Notes under the pieces: generated by a model
The model's input: the letters and a program-made list of their open reading frames with translations, nothing else
Databases searched by the model: none
What the model was told of the DNA's origin: nothing
From: Streptomyces sp. NBRC 110028
GTDB lineage: Bacteria > Actinomycetota > Actinomycetes > Streptomycetales > Streptomycetaceae
Length of the DNA stretch: 64,000 bases
Direction of reading: 5' to 3'
NCBI RefSeq assembly: GCF_001417735.1
Contig: NZ_BBUZ01000024.1
Coordinates: 120,094 to 184,093 of the forward strand
Shown: positions 8,331 through 17,139 of the stretch, one piece after another
Layout of the letters: every line of letters starts with the position of its first letter
How positions within the stretch are numbered: position 1 is the first letter of the stretch
Program-made: the position numbers and the translations under genes

Positions 8331-9392
8331 TCAGCGGACGGCGGCAGCGGGCTCCGGGGCCTTCGGGGTCTTTGACGGCACGGGCTCCGGGGCGGGTTCG
8401 GGGGCCCGGTCCGCGAAGCGGCGGGCCAGGACGGCGCAGACCATCAGCTGCATCTGGTGGAAGAGCATCAGCGGCAGGACGGCCAGGCTCGCCTGGGCGC
8501 CGAAGAGGACGCTGGCCATGGGCAGCCCCGCTGCCAGGCTCTTCTTGGAGCCCGCGAAGGTGATCGTGATGCGGTCCTCCCGGCGGAAGCCCAGCTTCCG
8601 GGAGCCGTACGTGGTCAGCGTGAGCATGAGCGCGAGCAGCACCGCCTCCACCGCGAGCAGGACCGCCAGCCGGGCGGGGGTGATCTGGTGCCAGATGCCC
8701 CGGGTCATGCCCTCGCTGAAGGCCGCGTAGACGACGAGCAGGACCGAGCCCCGGTCGACCAGGCGCAGGGCCGCGCGGTGGCGGGAGATGAAGCCGCCGA
8801 TCCAGCGGCGCAGGAGCTGACCGGCCAGGAAGGGGGCCAGCAGCTGGAGCGCGATCTGGATCATCGAGTCGGGGGAGAACCCGCCGCCGCTGCCGCCGAG
8901 GAGCAGCGCGGCCAGGACCGGGGTGACGACGATGCCGATCAGACTGGAGAAGGAGCCCGCGCAGATCGCGGCGGCGACGTTGCCCCGGGCGAGCGAGGTG
9001 AAGGCGATCGAGGACTGGACCGTGGAGGGCACCAGGCACAGGAAGAGGAGGCCGGTGTAGAGGGGCTGGGTGAGGACGTGGGGGACGAGCCCGCGGGCCG
9101 CCAGGCCCAGCGCCGGGAAGATCACGAAGGTGCAGGCCAGCACGGTCAGGTGGAGGCGCCAGTGACGTACCCCGTCCAGCGCCTCACGGGTGGAGAGCCG
9201 GGCGCCGTAGAGGAAGAAGAGGAAGGCGACGGCGCCCGTGGTGGCCCCGTCCGTCACGGTGGCCGCCCGGCCGCTGACCGGGAGCAGCGCGGCGAGGGCG
9301 ACGGTGCCGACCAGGCCGAGAATGAAGCCGTCCAGGGGCAGCCAGGAGGGCAGCGGGATCGTGCGACGGAGCAGGTGGCGCGGGCGGAGCAT
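8331..9392 (-). CDS. Bile acid:sodium symporter-family (BASS) transporter
   Basis: A 353-residue membrane protein with about ten hydrophobic segments, matching the YfeH/SBF-like subgroup. Characteristic blocks are FLFFLYGARLSTREAL, LCLVPSTVQSSIAFTSLARGN and FAGSKKSLAAGLPMA, the last two corresponding to the paired crossover-helix motifs of the fold. Members import or export organic anions with sodium. I chose the ATG at 9392 because it precedes the first conserved helix; longer in-frame extensions to 9794 run across the divergent LysR gene. Divergence from a LysR regulator suggests substrate-responsive control. The C-terminus is an unusual Pro/Glu/Ala-rich tail. Confidence 0.85.
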   Translation of the reverse strand: MLRPRHLLRRTIPLPSWLPLDGFILGLVGTVALAALLPVSGRAATVTDGATTGAVAFLFFLYGARLSTREALDGVRHWRLHLTVLACTFVIFPALGLAARGLVPHVLTQPLYTGLLFLCLVPSTVQSSIAFTSLARGNVAAAICAGSFSSLIGIVVTPVLAALLLGGSGGGFSPDSMIQIALQLLAPFLAGQLLRRWIGGFISRHRAALRLVDRGSVLLVVYAAFSEGMTRGIWHQITPARLAVLLAVEAVLLALMLTLTTYGSRKLGFRREDRITITFAGSKKSLAAGLPMASVLFGAQASLAVLPLMLFHQMQLMVCAVLARRFADRAPEPAPEPVPSKTPKAPEPAAAVR

Positions 9393-9510
9393 GAACTCTC
9401 TTTCTCGGTCTCGCGTGACGTACGAACGGGCCCGGACGGGCCCTCTCCAGCGTGCCCGCGATCGGGCCCATCGGGAATCCCGCATACCGCACTGACTGCT
9501 ATCGCGTTCC

Positions 9511-10395
9511 GTGATGGGCCTGCCTACAGTGGAGGGCGTGTTCGACCCCGCCCAGCTCCGTACGTTCCTCGCGGTCGCCCAGACCCTGAGCTTCACCCAG
9601 GCCGCCCACCGCCTCGGGGTGCGCCAGTCCACCGTGAGCCAGCACGTCCGCAGGCTGGAGGAGGCGGCCGGGCGGCAGCTGTTCAGCCGGGACACCCATG
9701 GGGTGGAGCTGACCGAGGACGGCGAGGCGATGCTCGGGTTCGCGCGCTCGATCCTGGAGGCGAACGAACGGGCGGCGAGCTGGTTCCGGGGCACCCGGCT
9801 GCGCGGGCGGCTGCGGTTCGGGGCGTCGGAGGACTTCGTGGTGACCCGGCTGCCGGAGATCCTGAAGGGGTTCCGCCGCGATCACCCCGAGGTGGATCTG
9901 GAGCTGACGGTCGAGCTGTCGGGCACCCTGCACCAGCGGCTGGAGGCGGGCAAGCTGGATCTGGTGCTGGCCAAGCGGTCGGAGGAGCGGCCGCGGGGGC
10001 AGCTGGTGTGGCGGGACCGGCTGGTGTGGATCGGCGCGGAGGGGCTGCGGCTGGAGCCCGGCCGTCCGCTGCCGCTGATCCTCTTCCCGCCGCCCGGGCT
10101 GACCCGGGCCCGGGCGCTGGACGTACTGGAGCGGCACGGCCGGGCGTGGCGGATCGCGTGCACGAGCGGCAGTCTCAACGGACTGGTGGCGGCGGCGCGT
10201 GCGGGGCTCGGGGTGATGGCGCACACCGATGGCCTGATCCCGCCGGGCCTGGTGCCGGTTCCGGAGCGGGCCGGACTGCCGGAGCTGGGGCCGGTGGACT
10301 TCGTCCTGCTGTACGGGGAGCGGCAGCGGGACACCGCGACCCGTGCGGCGGCGGAGCGGCTGGCGGAAGCGATCCTCGCCGGGCCCGTGCCGTGA
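9511..10395 (+). CDS. LysR-family transcriptional regulator
   Basis: About 295 residues. The N-terminal winged helix is typical (LRTFLAVAQTLSFTQAAHRL, then VRQSTVSQHVRRLEEAAG), and a LysR substrate-binding domain follows from about residue 95. It is divergent from the BASS transporter, the standard arrangement for a LysR regulator and its target. The start is uncertain: the GTG at 9511 gives the longest form, but the GTG at 9538 (FDPAQLRTFLAV) fits the family's usual N-terminus better, although GGAGG is only 2 nt away from it. Inducer unknown. Confidence 0.85.
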   Translation: MMGLPTVEGVFDPAQLRTFLAVAQTLSFTQAAHRLGVRQSTVSQHVRRLEEAAGRQLFSRDTHGVELTEDGEAMLGFARSILEANERAASWFRGTRLRGRLRFGASEDFVVTRLPEILKGFRRDHPEVDLELTVELSGTLHQRLEAGKLDLVLAKRSEERPRGQLVWRDRLVWIGAEGLRLEPGRPLPLILFPPPGLTRARALDVLERHGRAWRIACTSGSLNGLVAAARAGLGVMAHTDGLIPPGLVPVPERAGLPELGPVDFVLLYGERQRDTATRAAAERLAEAILAGPVP

Positions 10396-10449
10396 CCCGG
10401 GCCCCGTACCATGACCCGGGCCCCGTACCGTGACCCGGGCCGCGACCTG
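10393..10449. repeat. Three tandem 19-bp repeats at the end of the LysR gene
   Basis: Copies of TGACCCGGGCCCCGTACC(A/G) start at 10393, 10412 and 10431; the third is diverged. The first copy contains the LysR gene's TGA stop. A shorter CGCGACCTGT doublet follows. The rest of the 295-bp gap to the FadD gene (to 10690) shows a TTGACG-like hexamer at 10564-10569 but no convincing -10 box, and no gene. Function unknown; slippage-generated DNA is the simplest explanation. Confidence 0.5.
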
Positions 10450-10690
10450 TACCGCGACCTGTGCCGTGATCGGAGAGATTCCGTGCAGGAAGTCGTCACA
10501 TATCAGCCACACATGCGGCGCATAGGGGCAGGCCGCGCACAAACCGGTTACCGAAGTGACTGTTTGACGCTCTTTCACCTCACTGGCGAGCGCACATTCC
10601 GACTATTCCCCGACGAAACACCTCTCCCGCCCGGGGGCCGGGATCGGGTACGGTCGCGGCGCTGTGCGGAGCGGCTTCAAGGAGCAGGTA

Positions 10691-12517
10691 TTGCGCGAGT
10701 TCACCGTCCCCCCGATGACGTCGGTGCCCCAGGCCGGAGGACTGGCGGACGCCGTCTTCGAGCATGCGGAATCCGATCCTCATCGGGTGGCGCTGGCCCG
10801 CAAGACGCCTGACGGCCGCTGGGTGGACGTGACCTCGGCCCAGTTCCGGGACGAGGTGGTGGCACTCGCCAAGGGGCTGCTGGCCCAGGGCGTCCGGTTC
10901 GGCGACCGGGTCGGCATCATGTGCCCCACCCGCTACGAGTGGACGCTGTTCGACTTCGCGCTGTGGACCGTGGGCGCGCAGAGCGTGCCGCTGTACCCGA
11001 CCTCCTCCGCCGAGCAGGTCTTCTGGATGCTGCACGACGCGTCGGTCATGGCGTGCGTGGTCGAGCACGAGGACCACGCCATGACGGTCGGTTCGGTGGT
11101 CGGCCGGCTGCCGTACCTCAAGCGGCTGTGGCAGCTGGACGCCGGGGCGCTGGACCAGCTGCTCAGCGACGGCGAGTCCATCGACGACGACCTGGTCGAC
11201 CGGCACCGGCTGGCGATGACCCCGGAGCAGACCGCGACCATCATCTACACCTCGGGAACCACCGGCCGTCCCAAGGGCTGTGTGATCAGCCATGCCAATC
11301 TGATGGCCGAGTGCGACAACATCGTCAAGCGGTACGAGGACGCCTTCCGCTCCAAGCGCGGCGACGAGACAGCCACCCTGCTCTTCCTCCCCCTCGCGCA
11401 CGTCTTCGGCCGGATGGTGGAGGTCGCCGCGATCCGCGGCCGGGTCAAGCTGGCCCACCAGCCGAAGCTCGCGGCGTCCGCGCTCCTGCCCGACCTGCAG
11501 TCCTTCAAGCCGACCTTCATCCTCGCCGTGCCCTACATCTTCGAGAAGGTGTTCTCGGCGGCGCGCCGCCGGGCGGAGGCGGAGGGCAAATCGGGGCCGT
11601 TCGAGAGGGCGGTCGACGTCGCGGTGCGGTACGCGGAGGCGGTGGAGGAGAAGGCGTTCGGCCTGGGCGCGGGCCCCAGCGCCTCGCTGCGCATGCAGCA
11701 CCAGTTCTTCGACAAGCTCGTGTACAGCAAGGTGCGCGGCGCGATGGGCGGCAGGGTCCGGCACGGGATGTCGGGCGGCTCGGCCATGGAGCGGCGGCTC
11801 GGGCTGTTCTTCCGGGGCGCGGGCGTCACCATCTACGAGGGGTACGGCCTGACCGAGTCGACCGCGGCCGCCGCCGCCAACCCGCCCGAGCGGACCCGGT
11901 ACGGCACGGTCGGCCAGCCGATCCCCGGCACCACCGTCCACATCGCCGACGACGGCGAGATCTGGCTGCGCGGCGGCCAGATCTTCAACGGCTACCTCGG
12001 CGATCCGAAGGCGACCGACGCCGTGCTGCGCGACGGCTGGCTGGCCACCGGCGATCTGGGCACGCTGGACGACGACGGCTATCTGACGGTCACCGGGCGG
12101 AAGAAGGAGATCCTGGTGACCTCCAGCGGCAAGACCGTCTCCCCGGTGGGGCTGGAGGAGCGGGTGCGGGCGCATCCGCTGGTGGCCCAGTGCATCGTGG
12201 TCGGTGACGACCGCCCGTACGTCGCGGCGCTGGTCACTCTGGACCCGGAGGCCGTCTCGCACTGGCTGACGATGCGCGGCAAACCGCCGATGGCGGCGAA
12301 CGAGCTGGTCCGGGACCCGGATCTGGAGACCGAGATCCGGCGCGCGGTGGTCGCGGCGAACACCACCGTCTCGCAGGCCGAGTCGATTCGTACGTTCCGC
12401 ATACTTGCCGCTCAGTTCACGGAGGAGCATGGTCTCCTGACACCGTCCCTGAAGCTGAAGCGCAAGGCGATCGAACAGGCGTACGCCGTCGAGGTCGAGG
12501 CGCTGTACCACACCTAG
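10691..12517 (+). CDS. Long-chain fatty acyl-CoA ligase (FadD15-like)
   Basis: A 608-residue ANL-superfamily enzyme that activates fatty acids to acyl-CoA through acyl-AMP. Visible core motifs are TIIYTSGTTGRPKGC (A3/P-loop), YEGYGLTEST (A5), WLATGDLG (A7) and VTGRKKEILVTSSGKTVSP (A8 hinge). The length and lid sequence match mycobacterial FadD15-type ligases rather than short aryl ligases. I chose the TTG at 10691 because AAGGAG (10679-10684) lies 6 nt upstream. It is far from the biosynthetic cluster and most likely serves primary lipid metabolism. Confidence 0.9.
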   Translation: MREFTVPPMTSVPQAGGLADAVFEHAESDPHRVALARKTPDGRWVDVTSAQFRDEVVALAKGLLAQGVRFGDRVGIMCPTRYEWTLFDFALWTVGAQSVPLYPTSSAEQVFWMLHDASVMACVVEHEDHAMTVGSVVGRLPYLKRLWQLDAGALDQLLSDGESIDDDLVDRHRLAMTPEQTATIIYTSGTTGRPKGCVISHANLMAECDNIVKRYEDAFRSKRGDETATLLFLPLAHVFGRMVEVAAIRGRVKLAHQPKLAASALLPDLQSFKPTFILAVPYIFEKVFSAARRRAEAEGKSGPFERAVDVAVRYAEAVEEKAFGLGAGPSASLRMQHQFFDKLVYSKVRGAMGGRVRHGMSGGSAMERRLGLFFRGAGVTIYEGYGLTESTAAAAANPPERTRYGTVGQPIPGTTVHIADDGEIWLRGGQIFNGYLGDPKATDAVLRDGWLATGDLGTLDDDGYLTVTGRKKEILVTSSGKTVSPVGLEERVRAHPLVAQCIVVGDDRPYVAALVTLDPEAVSHWLTMRGKPPMAANELVRDPDLETEIRRAVVAANTTVSQAESIRTFRILAAQFTEEHGLLTPSLKLKRKAIEQAYAVEVEALYHT

Positions 12518-12570
12518 GTACGGGACGGGCGCACTCCCTGGGAACCACCGAGCCGCGAAGGGGGCACGAA

Positions 12571-13254
12571 ATGATCGACGTCATTCTCCCCGCACTTCCC
12601 GAGCGCGAACTGACCCTGGTCTCCGAGGAAACTCCCCAGTCCCCGGCGCTGACCGGACACCTCACCCTGGGCGGACCGGTGTCCGTCCCGGTCACGTCCG
12701 AACTGGTCACCGGGGACCCCGGACTGCTGGCCTTCGTGGAGGCCGAGACGCACACCGCCGTCTACCATCTGCTGCACTGTGCGATCACCTGCGCCCAGGA
12801 GGCGCCGGAACCCGCTCTGCACGCGATCAACCTCGATCTGACCCTGTCGGCGGACATCAAGCGGCCCCCGGTCTCCGGGCCGATCGCCTGGTCCATGGCC
12901 CCGCATCAGCTCACCGGGACCGCCGACCCGTCCGCACCGGTCCGCCTCGGGCCCCGGCTGGGGCTCCGGGACGACCACCACGCGCCACCGGCCGGCGAGC
13001 GGGTCTGCGTGGAGGCGCGGCGGGAGCTGCGCTCCGACCCCGGCTGGGAGATCCGCCGCACCGGCACGGTCCCCATCGGGGGTACATACCGGCTGGTCAT
13101 GGTGGTGCGGGCGCCGCGCGGTACGGTGACCTGGGCGGCGGTCGCGGTGGGCGCGACGGTACGCGAGGGACACACCCCGCACCGCTTTCGCGCGGAGATC
13201 GCGCATCCGGTGCGGCTCGCGGACCGGGAATGCGCGCCTCCGGTTGACCGTTGA
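12571..13254 (+). CDS. Conserved hypothetical protein, unknown function
   Basis: A 227-residue soluble protein preceded by GAAGGGGG 5 nt before the ATG. I recognise no domain. It is rich in beta-type segments (VSVPVTSELVTG, INLDLTLSADI, YRLVMVVRAPRG), has no signal peptide or membrane helix, and contains two cysteines in LHCAITCAQ. It follows the FadD gene by 53 bp on the same strand and may be cotranscribed with it. Confidence 0.6.
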   Translation: MIDVILPALPERELTLVSEETPQSPALTGHLTLGGPVSVPVTSELVTGDPGLLAFVEAETHTAVYHLLHCAITCAQEAPEPALHAINLDLTLSADIKRPPVSGPIAWSMAPHQLTGTADPSAPVRLGPRLGLRDDHHAPPAGERVCVEARRELRSDPGWEIRRTGTVPIGGTYRLVMVVRAPRGTVTWAAVAVGATVREGHTPHRFRAEIAHPVRLADRECAPPVDR

Positions 13255-13298
13255 ACCGGAGAGTACGTATCCGATAGCGACGTAAGGATCGACCGCTC

Positions 13299-14138
13299 GT
13301 GAGCAAGGTCCCCTTCATCACCCTCAACAACGGCGTTCGGATTCCGCAGCTCGGCTTCGGCGTCTGGCAGATCCCCGACGACGAGGCGCAGGTCGCGGTG
13401 CGCAACGCGCTGGACGCCGGATACCGGCACATCGACACCGCGGCCATATACGGCAACGAGGAGGGCACGGGGAAGGCGCTCGCCGCGTCGGGCATCGCGC
13501 GCGACGAGCTGTTCGTCACGACCAAGCTCTGGAACTCCGAGCAGGGCTACGACTCGACGCTCCGCGCCTTCGACACCTCGCTGACCAAGCTCGGCCTGGA
13601 GTACGTGGATCTCTACCTGATCCACTGGCCGCTGCCCGAGGTCGACAAGTACCTGGACACCTGGAAGGCGTTCGAGAAGATCTACGCCGACGGCCGCGCC
13701 AAGGCCATCGGGCTGTCCAACTTCCACCCCGCCCACACCCAGCGCCTGCTCTCCGAGGCCTCGGTCACCCCGGTGATCGACCAGGTCGAGCTGCACCCGC
13801 AGCTCCAGCAGGCCGAGCTGCGCTCCTTCAACTCCCGCCATGACATAGCCACCGAGGCCTGGTCCCCGCTGGGCCAGGGCAAGGGGCTGCTGGAGGAGCC
13901 GAAGCTCGTCGAGATCGCCGCGAAGCACGGGAAGAGCCCGGCGCAGGTCGTACTGCGCTGGCACCTCGACCTGGGGAACGTGGTGATCCCGAAGTCCGTG
14001 ACGCCGTCCCGGATCAAGGAGAACATCGACGTCTTCGACTTCGAGCTGGACTCCGACGACCTGTCCGCGATCGGCGCCCTGGACTCGGGCAACCGCCTGG
14101 GCCCGAACCCGGACACCTTCAACCTGACCGAGGTCTGA
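13299..14138 (+). CDS. Aldo/keto reductase (2,5-diketo-gluconate reductase group)
   Basis: A 279-residue NADPH-dependent reductase with the complete AKR catalytic tetrad: Asp46, Tyr51, Lys76 and His109, in GYRHIDTAAIYGNE, FVTTKLW and YLIHWP. The C-terminal NADP-binding signature IPKSVTPSRIKEN is present. Enzymes of this AKR5-like group reduce small aldehydes and ketones, often methylglyoxal or keto-sugars. The start is GTG 13299, preceded by CGTAAGGATC. It stands alone and ends before a strong hairpin. Confidence 0.9.
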   Translation: MSKVPFITLNNGVRIPQLGFGVWQIPDDEAQVAVRNALDAGYRHIDTAAIYGNEEGTGKALAASGIARDELFVTTKLWNSEQGYDSTLRAFDTSLTKLGLEYVDLYLIHWPLPEVDKYLDTWKAFEKIYADGRAKAIGLSNFHPAHTQRLLSEASVTPVIDQVELHPQLQQAELRSFNSRHDIATEAWSPLGQGKGLLEEPKLVEIAAKHGKSPAQVVLRWHLDLGNVVIPKSVTPSRIKENIDVFDFELDSDDLSAIGALDSGNRLGPNPDTFNLTEV

Positions 14139-14157
14139 TGGCCTGACGCGGGTCCCG

Positions 14158-14192
14158 CACCGCCCCGTCGCGCACCGCGCGGCGGGGCGGTG
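14158..14192. terminator. Hairpin terminator after the aldo/keto reductase gene
   Basis: CACCGCCCCG (14158-14167) and CGGGGCGGTG (14183-14192) are perfect 10-bp arms around a 15-nt loop that can pair further (CGCG-type). It begins 20 bp after the stop codon. Confidence 0.7.
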
Positions 14193-14286
14193 TCATGCCC
14201 GCGCCCGCCGAGCGGCCCCCTGGCACCGCAATTACGCTTGGCGCTCAATGAGACACGCAGCGTGATTCGCGACAGGAGAACGCACT

Positions 14287-15462
14287 ATGCGCCGCAGACG
14301 TCGTCATGGTCTTGAGCTCGCCACGGGCTGCACCCTCGCCATAGCCGCCTTGTTCCTCGCCGGTACGGGCATACCCGCCGCCGCGAACTCCTCCCCGCCA
14401 CCCGGCTCCCGCCGGGACGTCCCGCCCGAGGTGCTCGCCGCCATGCAACGCGACCTGGGCCTGACGGCCGACGAGGCGCGGACCCGCATATCGAACGAAT
14501 ACAAGGCCGGCCAGGCCGAACCCGGCCTGCGCAAGAACCTCGGCAGCGCCTACGCGGGCAGCTGGGTCAGCGGGAACACCGCCGAGCTGACCGTCGGCAC
14601 CACCGACCAGGCCCAGAGCGGCGCCATCAGCGCCGCCGGCGCCAAGGCCGCCGTCGTCGGCCACAGCCTCGAACAACTCAACGCGGCGAAGGACGCGCTG
14701 GACCGGACGGCCGAGGAGCATCCCCCGGCCGCCGCCACCGCCTCCCTGTGGTATGTGGACGTGAAGAGCAACAGCGTGGTCGTCCAGTCGGCACAGCCCG
14801 CCGCGGCCCAGCGGTTCATCGACGCCGGCGGCGTCGACCGCGGCCTGGTGCGGATCGTGGAGTCGGCCGAGCGCCCGGCTCCCCTCCATGACCTGCGGGG
14901 CGGCGAGGCGTTTTACATCAATGCCACCGCCCGCTGCTCCATCGGCTTCCCGGTCGCCCAGGACACCCGGGCCGGTTTCGTCACCGCCGGGCACTGCGGC
15001 GACCAGGGCGACACCACCGCCGGCTTCAACCGCGTCGCGCAGGGCACCTTCCAGGGTTCGGTCTTCCCCCGCAGCGACTACGCGTGGGTGGCCACCAACG
15101 CCGACTGGACGCCCACGCCCCTGGTGATCGGCCCCGACTCCACCACCGTCACGGTCACCGGCTCCCAGGAGGCGCCGGTCGGCTCGTCCGTCTGCCGCTC
15201 GGGGTCGACCACCGGCTGGCACTGCGGCACGATCCAGCAGCACAACACCAGCGTGGTCTACCCCGAGGGCACCATTCGCGGCGTGACCCGCACCAACGTG
15301 TGTGCCGAGCCCGGCGACTCGGGCGGCTCGTTCGTCTCCGGCACCGAGGCGCAGGGCGTCCTCTCCGGCGGCTCCGGCAACTGCACCGTCGGCGGTACGA
15401 CGTACTACCAGCCGGTGAACCCGATCCTCAGCGCCTACGGGCTCACCCTCACCACCGGCTGA
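14287..15462 (+). CDS. Secreted S1-family (streptogrisin / alpha-lytic) serine protease
   Basis: A 391-residue pre-pro-protease. The signal peptide covers about 1-33. A pro-region of about 170 residues (LAAMQRDLGLTADEARTRI, LWYVDVKSNSVVV) resembles the alpha-lytic protease prodomain that assists folding. The mature domain starts near YINATARCSIGF and has the triad His236 (TAGHC), Asp264 (SDYAW) and Ser345 (GDSGG), plus three cysteine pairs typical of streptogrisins. AGGAG precedes the ATG. Such proteases are abundant extracellular enzymes of Streptomyces. Confidence 0.92.
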   Translation: MRRRRRHGLELATGCTLAIAALFLAGTGIPAAANSSPPPGSRRDVPPEVLAAMQRDLGLTADEARTRISNEYKAGQAEPGLRKNLGSAYAGSWVSGNTAELTVGTTDQAQSGAISAAGAKAAVVGHSLEQLNAAKDALDRTAEEHPPAAATASLWYVDVKSNSVVVQSAQPAAAQRFIDAGGVDRGLVRIVESAERPAPLHDLRGGEAFYINATARCSIGFPVAQDTRAGFVTAGHCGDQGDTTAGFNRVAQGTFQGSVFPRSDYAWVATNADWTPTPLVIGPDSTTVTVTGSQEAPVGSSVCRSGSTTGWHCGTIQQHNTSVVYPEGTIRGVTRTNVCAEPGDSGGSFVSGTEAQGVLSGGSGNCTVGGTTYYQPVNPILSAYGLTLTTG

Positions 15463-15471
15463 CGCCTCCCC

Positions 15472-16392
15472 TCACTCCGCCCGGGCCGCCACGTGGATCG
15501 TGTGCGCGGTCAGCAGGAAGACATCCGGCCGCCGCGCGATCCCGGCCTCGTCGTCCGGGTCGAGCAGCCGGTCCAGCGCGGCGAGGTCGCCGTCGTCGAG
15601 ACGGTCGGCGGCGCCCTCGCGCCGATGGGCCAGCTCGGTCCGCAGGGTCTCGCGGGTCGCCGCGTCGAGCGGGGCGGGCAGGTCGAGCAGGAAGCTGCGG
15701 CTGGTGGCGCCGGTGAGACCGGCCGCCGTGAGCAGCCCGGGCCAGTCCTCGACGACCTCGGTCGCGCCCGGCAACTCGGCCCGCATCGCGGCGAACCCCT
15801 CCGCCTGGACGGCGTCGAGCCGGGCCAGCAGATCGGGCCGGCCGAGCCCCGCGTCCCGGGGCAGGAAGCGGGGCGGCAGCCCGCCCTCGCCGACCGCCAG
15901 CAGCCCGCCGGGGCGCAGGGCGGCGGTGAGCCGCCGCAGCGCGTCCAGCTGGTCACCCAGATGGTGCACGGTCCGGCTCGACCAGATCAGGTCCGCGGTG
16001 CCGATCGTGGCCGGGTCGAGTCCGTCCGGCATCTCGACCGGCAGCGTGGTGACGCGGTCGGCGAGCCCGAGCCGGGCGGCGCGCTCCCGGGCCCGCTCCA
16101 GCAGGGCGGGCGCACCGTCCACGGCGACGACCTCGGCGTCCGGGAAGGCCCGGGCGAGCAGACACGTCACCACGCCGGGGCCACTGCCCACGTCGAGGAC
16201 GCGGCGTACGGAGCCGCCGCCCGCCGTGAATCTCTCACGCAGCCAGGCGGCGGCCTGTTCGTGGATGGGGGCGTGCGTCTCGGCGCCCCGCTCGAGGAGC
16301 GGGGCGAAAGCGTCCCAGTCGGGCTGATGCCCGTGATCGTGTGCGTGCTTGCGCGCGTGGTCGTGGTCGTGCGCGTGGTCGTGTGCGGTCAT
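15472..16392 (-). CDS. Class I SAM-dependent methyltransferase with His-rich N-terminus
   Basis: A 306-residue protein. Motif I is VLDVGSGPGVVTCLLA, followed by the acidic strand end VVAVDGAPALLERA and SSRTVHHLGD. The first about 22 residues alternate His, Asp and Ala (HDHAHDHDHARKHAHDHGH), a likely metal-binding tail. The true start is the ATG at 16392, directly before this tail; longer in-frame extensions overlap sigK. It is tail-to-tail with the protease gene (9-bp gap). Substrate unknown. Confidence 0.8.
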   Translation of the reverse strand: MTAHDHAHDHDHARKHAHDHGHQPDWDAFAPLLERGAETHAPIHEQAAAWLRERFTAGGGSVRRVLDVGSGPGVVTCLLARAFPDAEVVAVDGAPALLERARERAARLGLADRVTTLPVEMPDGLDPATIGTADLIWSSRTVHHLGDQLDALRRLTAALRPGGLLAVGEGGLPPRFLPRDAGLGRPDLLARLDAVQAEGFAAMRAELPGATEVVEDWPGLLTAAGLTGATSRSFLLDLPAPLDAATRETLRTELAHRREGAADRLDDGDLAALDRLLDPDDEAGIARRPDVFLLTAHTIHVAARAE

Positions 16393-16508
16393 GACCGTGA
16401 GCCTGCCCGCATCGCGGCCGTACCGCCAAACTTCCTTGCCGGATCGGCAAATTCGCCGGTCCCCGCGCTTTGTTGACCAATCCGCACCCGCCCGGGCGAC
16501 GAATGAGA

Positions 16509-16531
16509 TACGACACCTGCGTGGTGTCGTA
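16509..16531. promoter_or_regulatory. Perfect inverted repeat upstream of sigK
   Basis: TACGACACC (16509-16517) and GGTGTCGTA (16523-16531) are exact complements around TGCGT. The site is 24 bp before the sigK GTG, so it can act as an operator or as a hairpin in the 5' leader. It is also the upstream region of the divergent methyltransferase gene. Confidence 0.5.
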
Positions 16532-16554
16532 CAGCTCATCCGGAAGGACGGCCA

Positions 16555-17139
16555 GTGAGAGAGCCCGTGTTCATCGGTGGACCGGCCCCCAGGGGCCCGG
16601 ACCTCGAGGAGTTGCTCGGATTGGTGGCGCGGGGGGACCAGAACGCCTTCGCGGCGCTCTACGACGCCGTGAGCGGGTCCGTCCTCGGTCTGACGCGCAG
16701 CCTGCTGCGGGACCCCGCCCAGGCGGAGGAGGTCACCCAGGAGGTCCTGGTCGAGGTGTGGCGGACGGCGGCCCGGTTCGAGCCCGCCCGGGGCAGCGCC
16801 ATGGCGTGGATCATGACGCTCGCCCACCGGCGCGCCGTCGACCGCGTACGGTCCGCGCAGTCCGCCTCGGACCGCGAGGAGCGCGCCGCGCTGCTGAACC
16901 GCACCCCGGCCTTCGACGAGGTGACGGAGCAGGTGGAGGCCAGACTGGAGCGTGAGCAGGTGCGCCGCTGCCTGCAGACGCTCACCGAACTACAGCGTCA
17001 GTCCGTGACGCTCGCCTACTACCGTGGCCGGACCTACCGCGAGGTGGCGGAGCTGCTGCAGCTGCCGCTGGGCACGGTGAAGACCAGACTCCGGGACGGA
17101 CTCATCCGGCTTCGCGACTGCATGGGGGTCGGGGCATGA
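16555..17139 (+). CDS. ECF RNA polymerase sigma factor SigK
   Basis: A 194-residue ECF sigma factor. Region 2 (about 28-100) includes GSVLGLTRSLLRDPAQAEEVTQEVLVEVW and AWIMTLAHRRAVDRVR. Region 4 (about 130-185) includes TELQRQSVTLAYYRGRTYREVAELLQLPLGTVKTR. Immediate 4-nt overlap with an RskA-type anti-sigma gene identifies it as the SigK/ECF19 group, which usually autoregulates and responds to redox or envelope stress. The GTG start is preceded by GGAAGG. Confidence 0.9.
   Translation: MREPVFIGGPAPRGPDLEELLGLVARGDQNAFAALYDAVSGSVLGLTRSLLRDPAQAEEVTQEVLVEVWRTAARFEPARGSAMAWIMTLAHRRAVDRVRSAQSASDREERAALLNRTPAFDEVTEQVEARLEREQVRRCLQTLTELQRQSVTLAYYRGRTYREVAELLQLPLGTVKTRLRDGLIRLRDCMGVGA

Noticed and set aside
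10564..10600. Sigma-70-like promoter before the FadD gene
   Set aside because: TTGACG is present, but no acceptable -10 hexamer lies at 16-19 bp.
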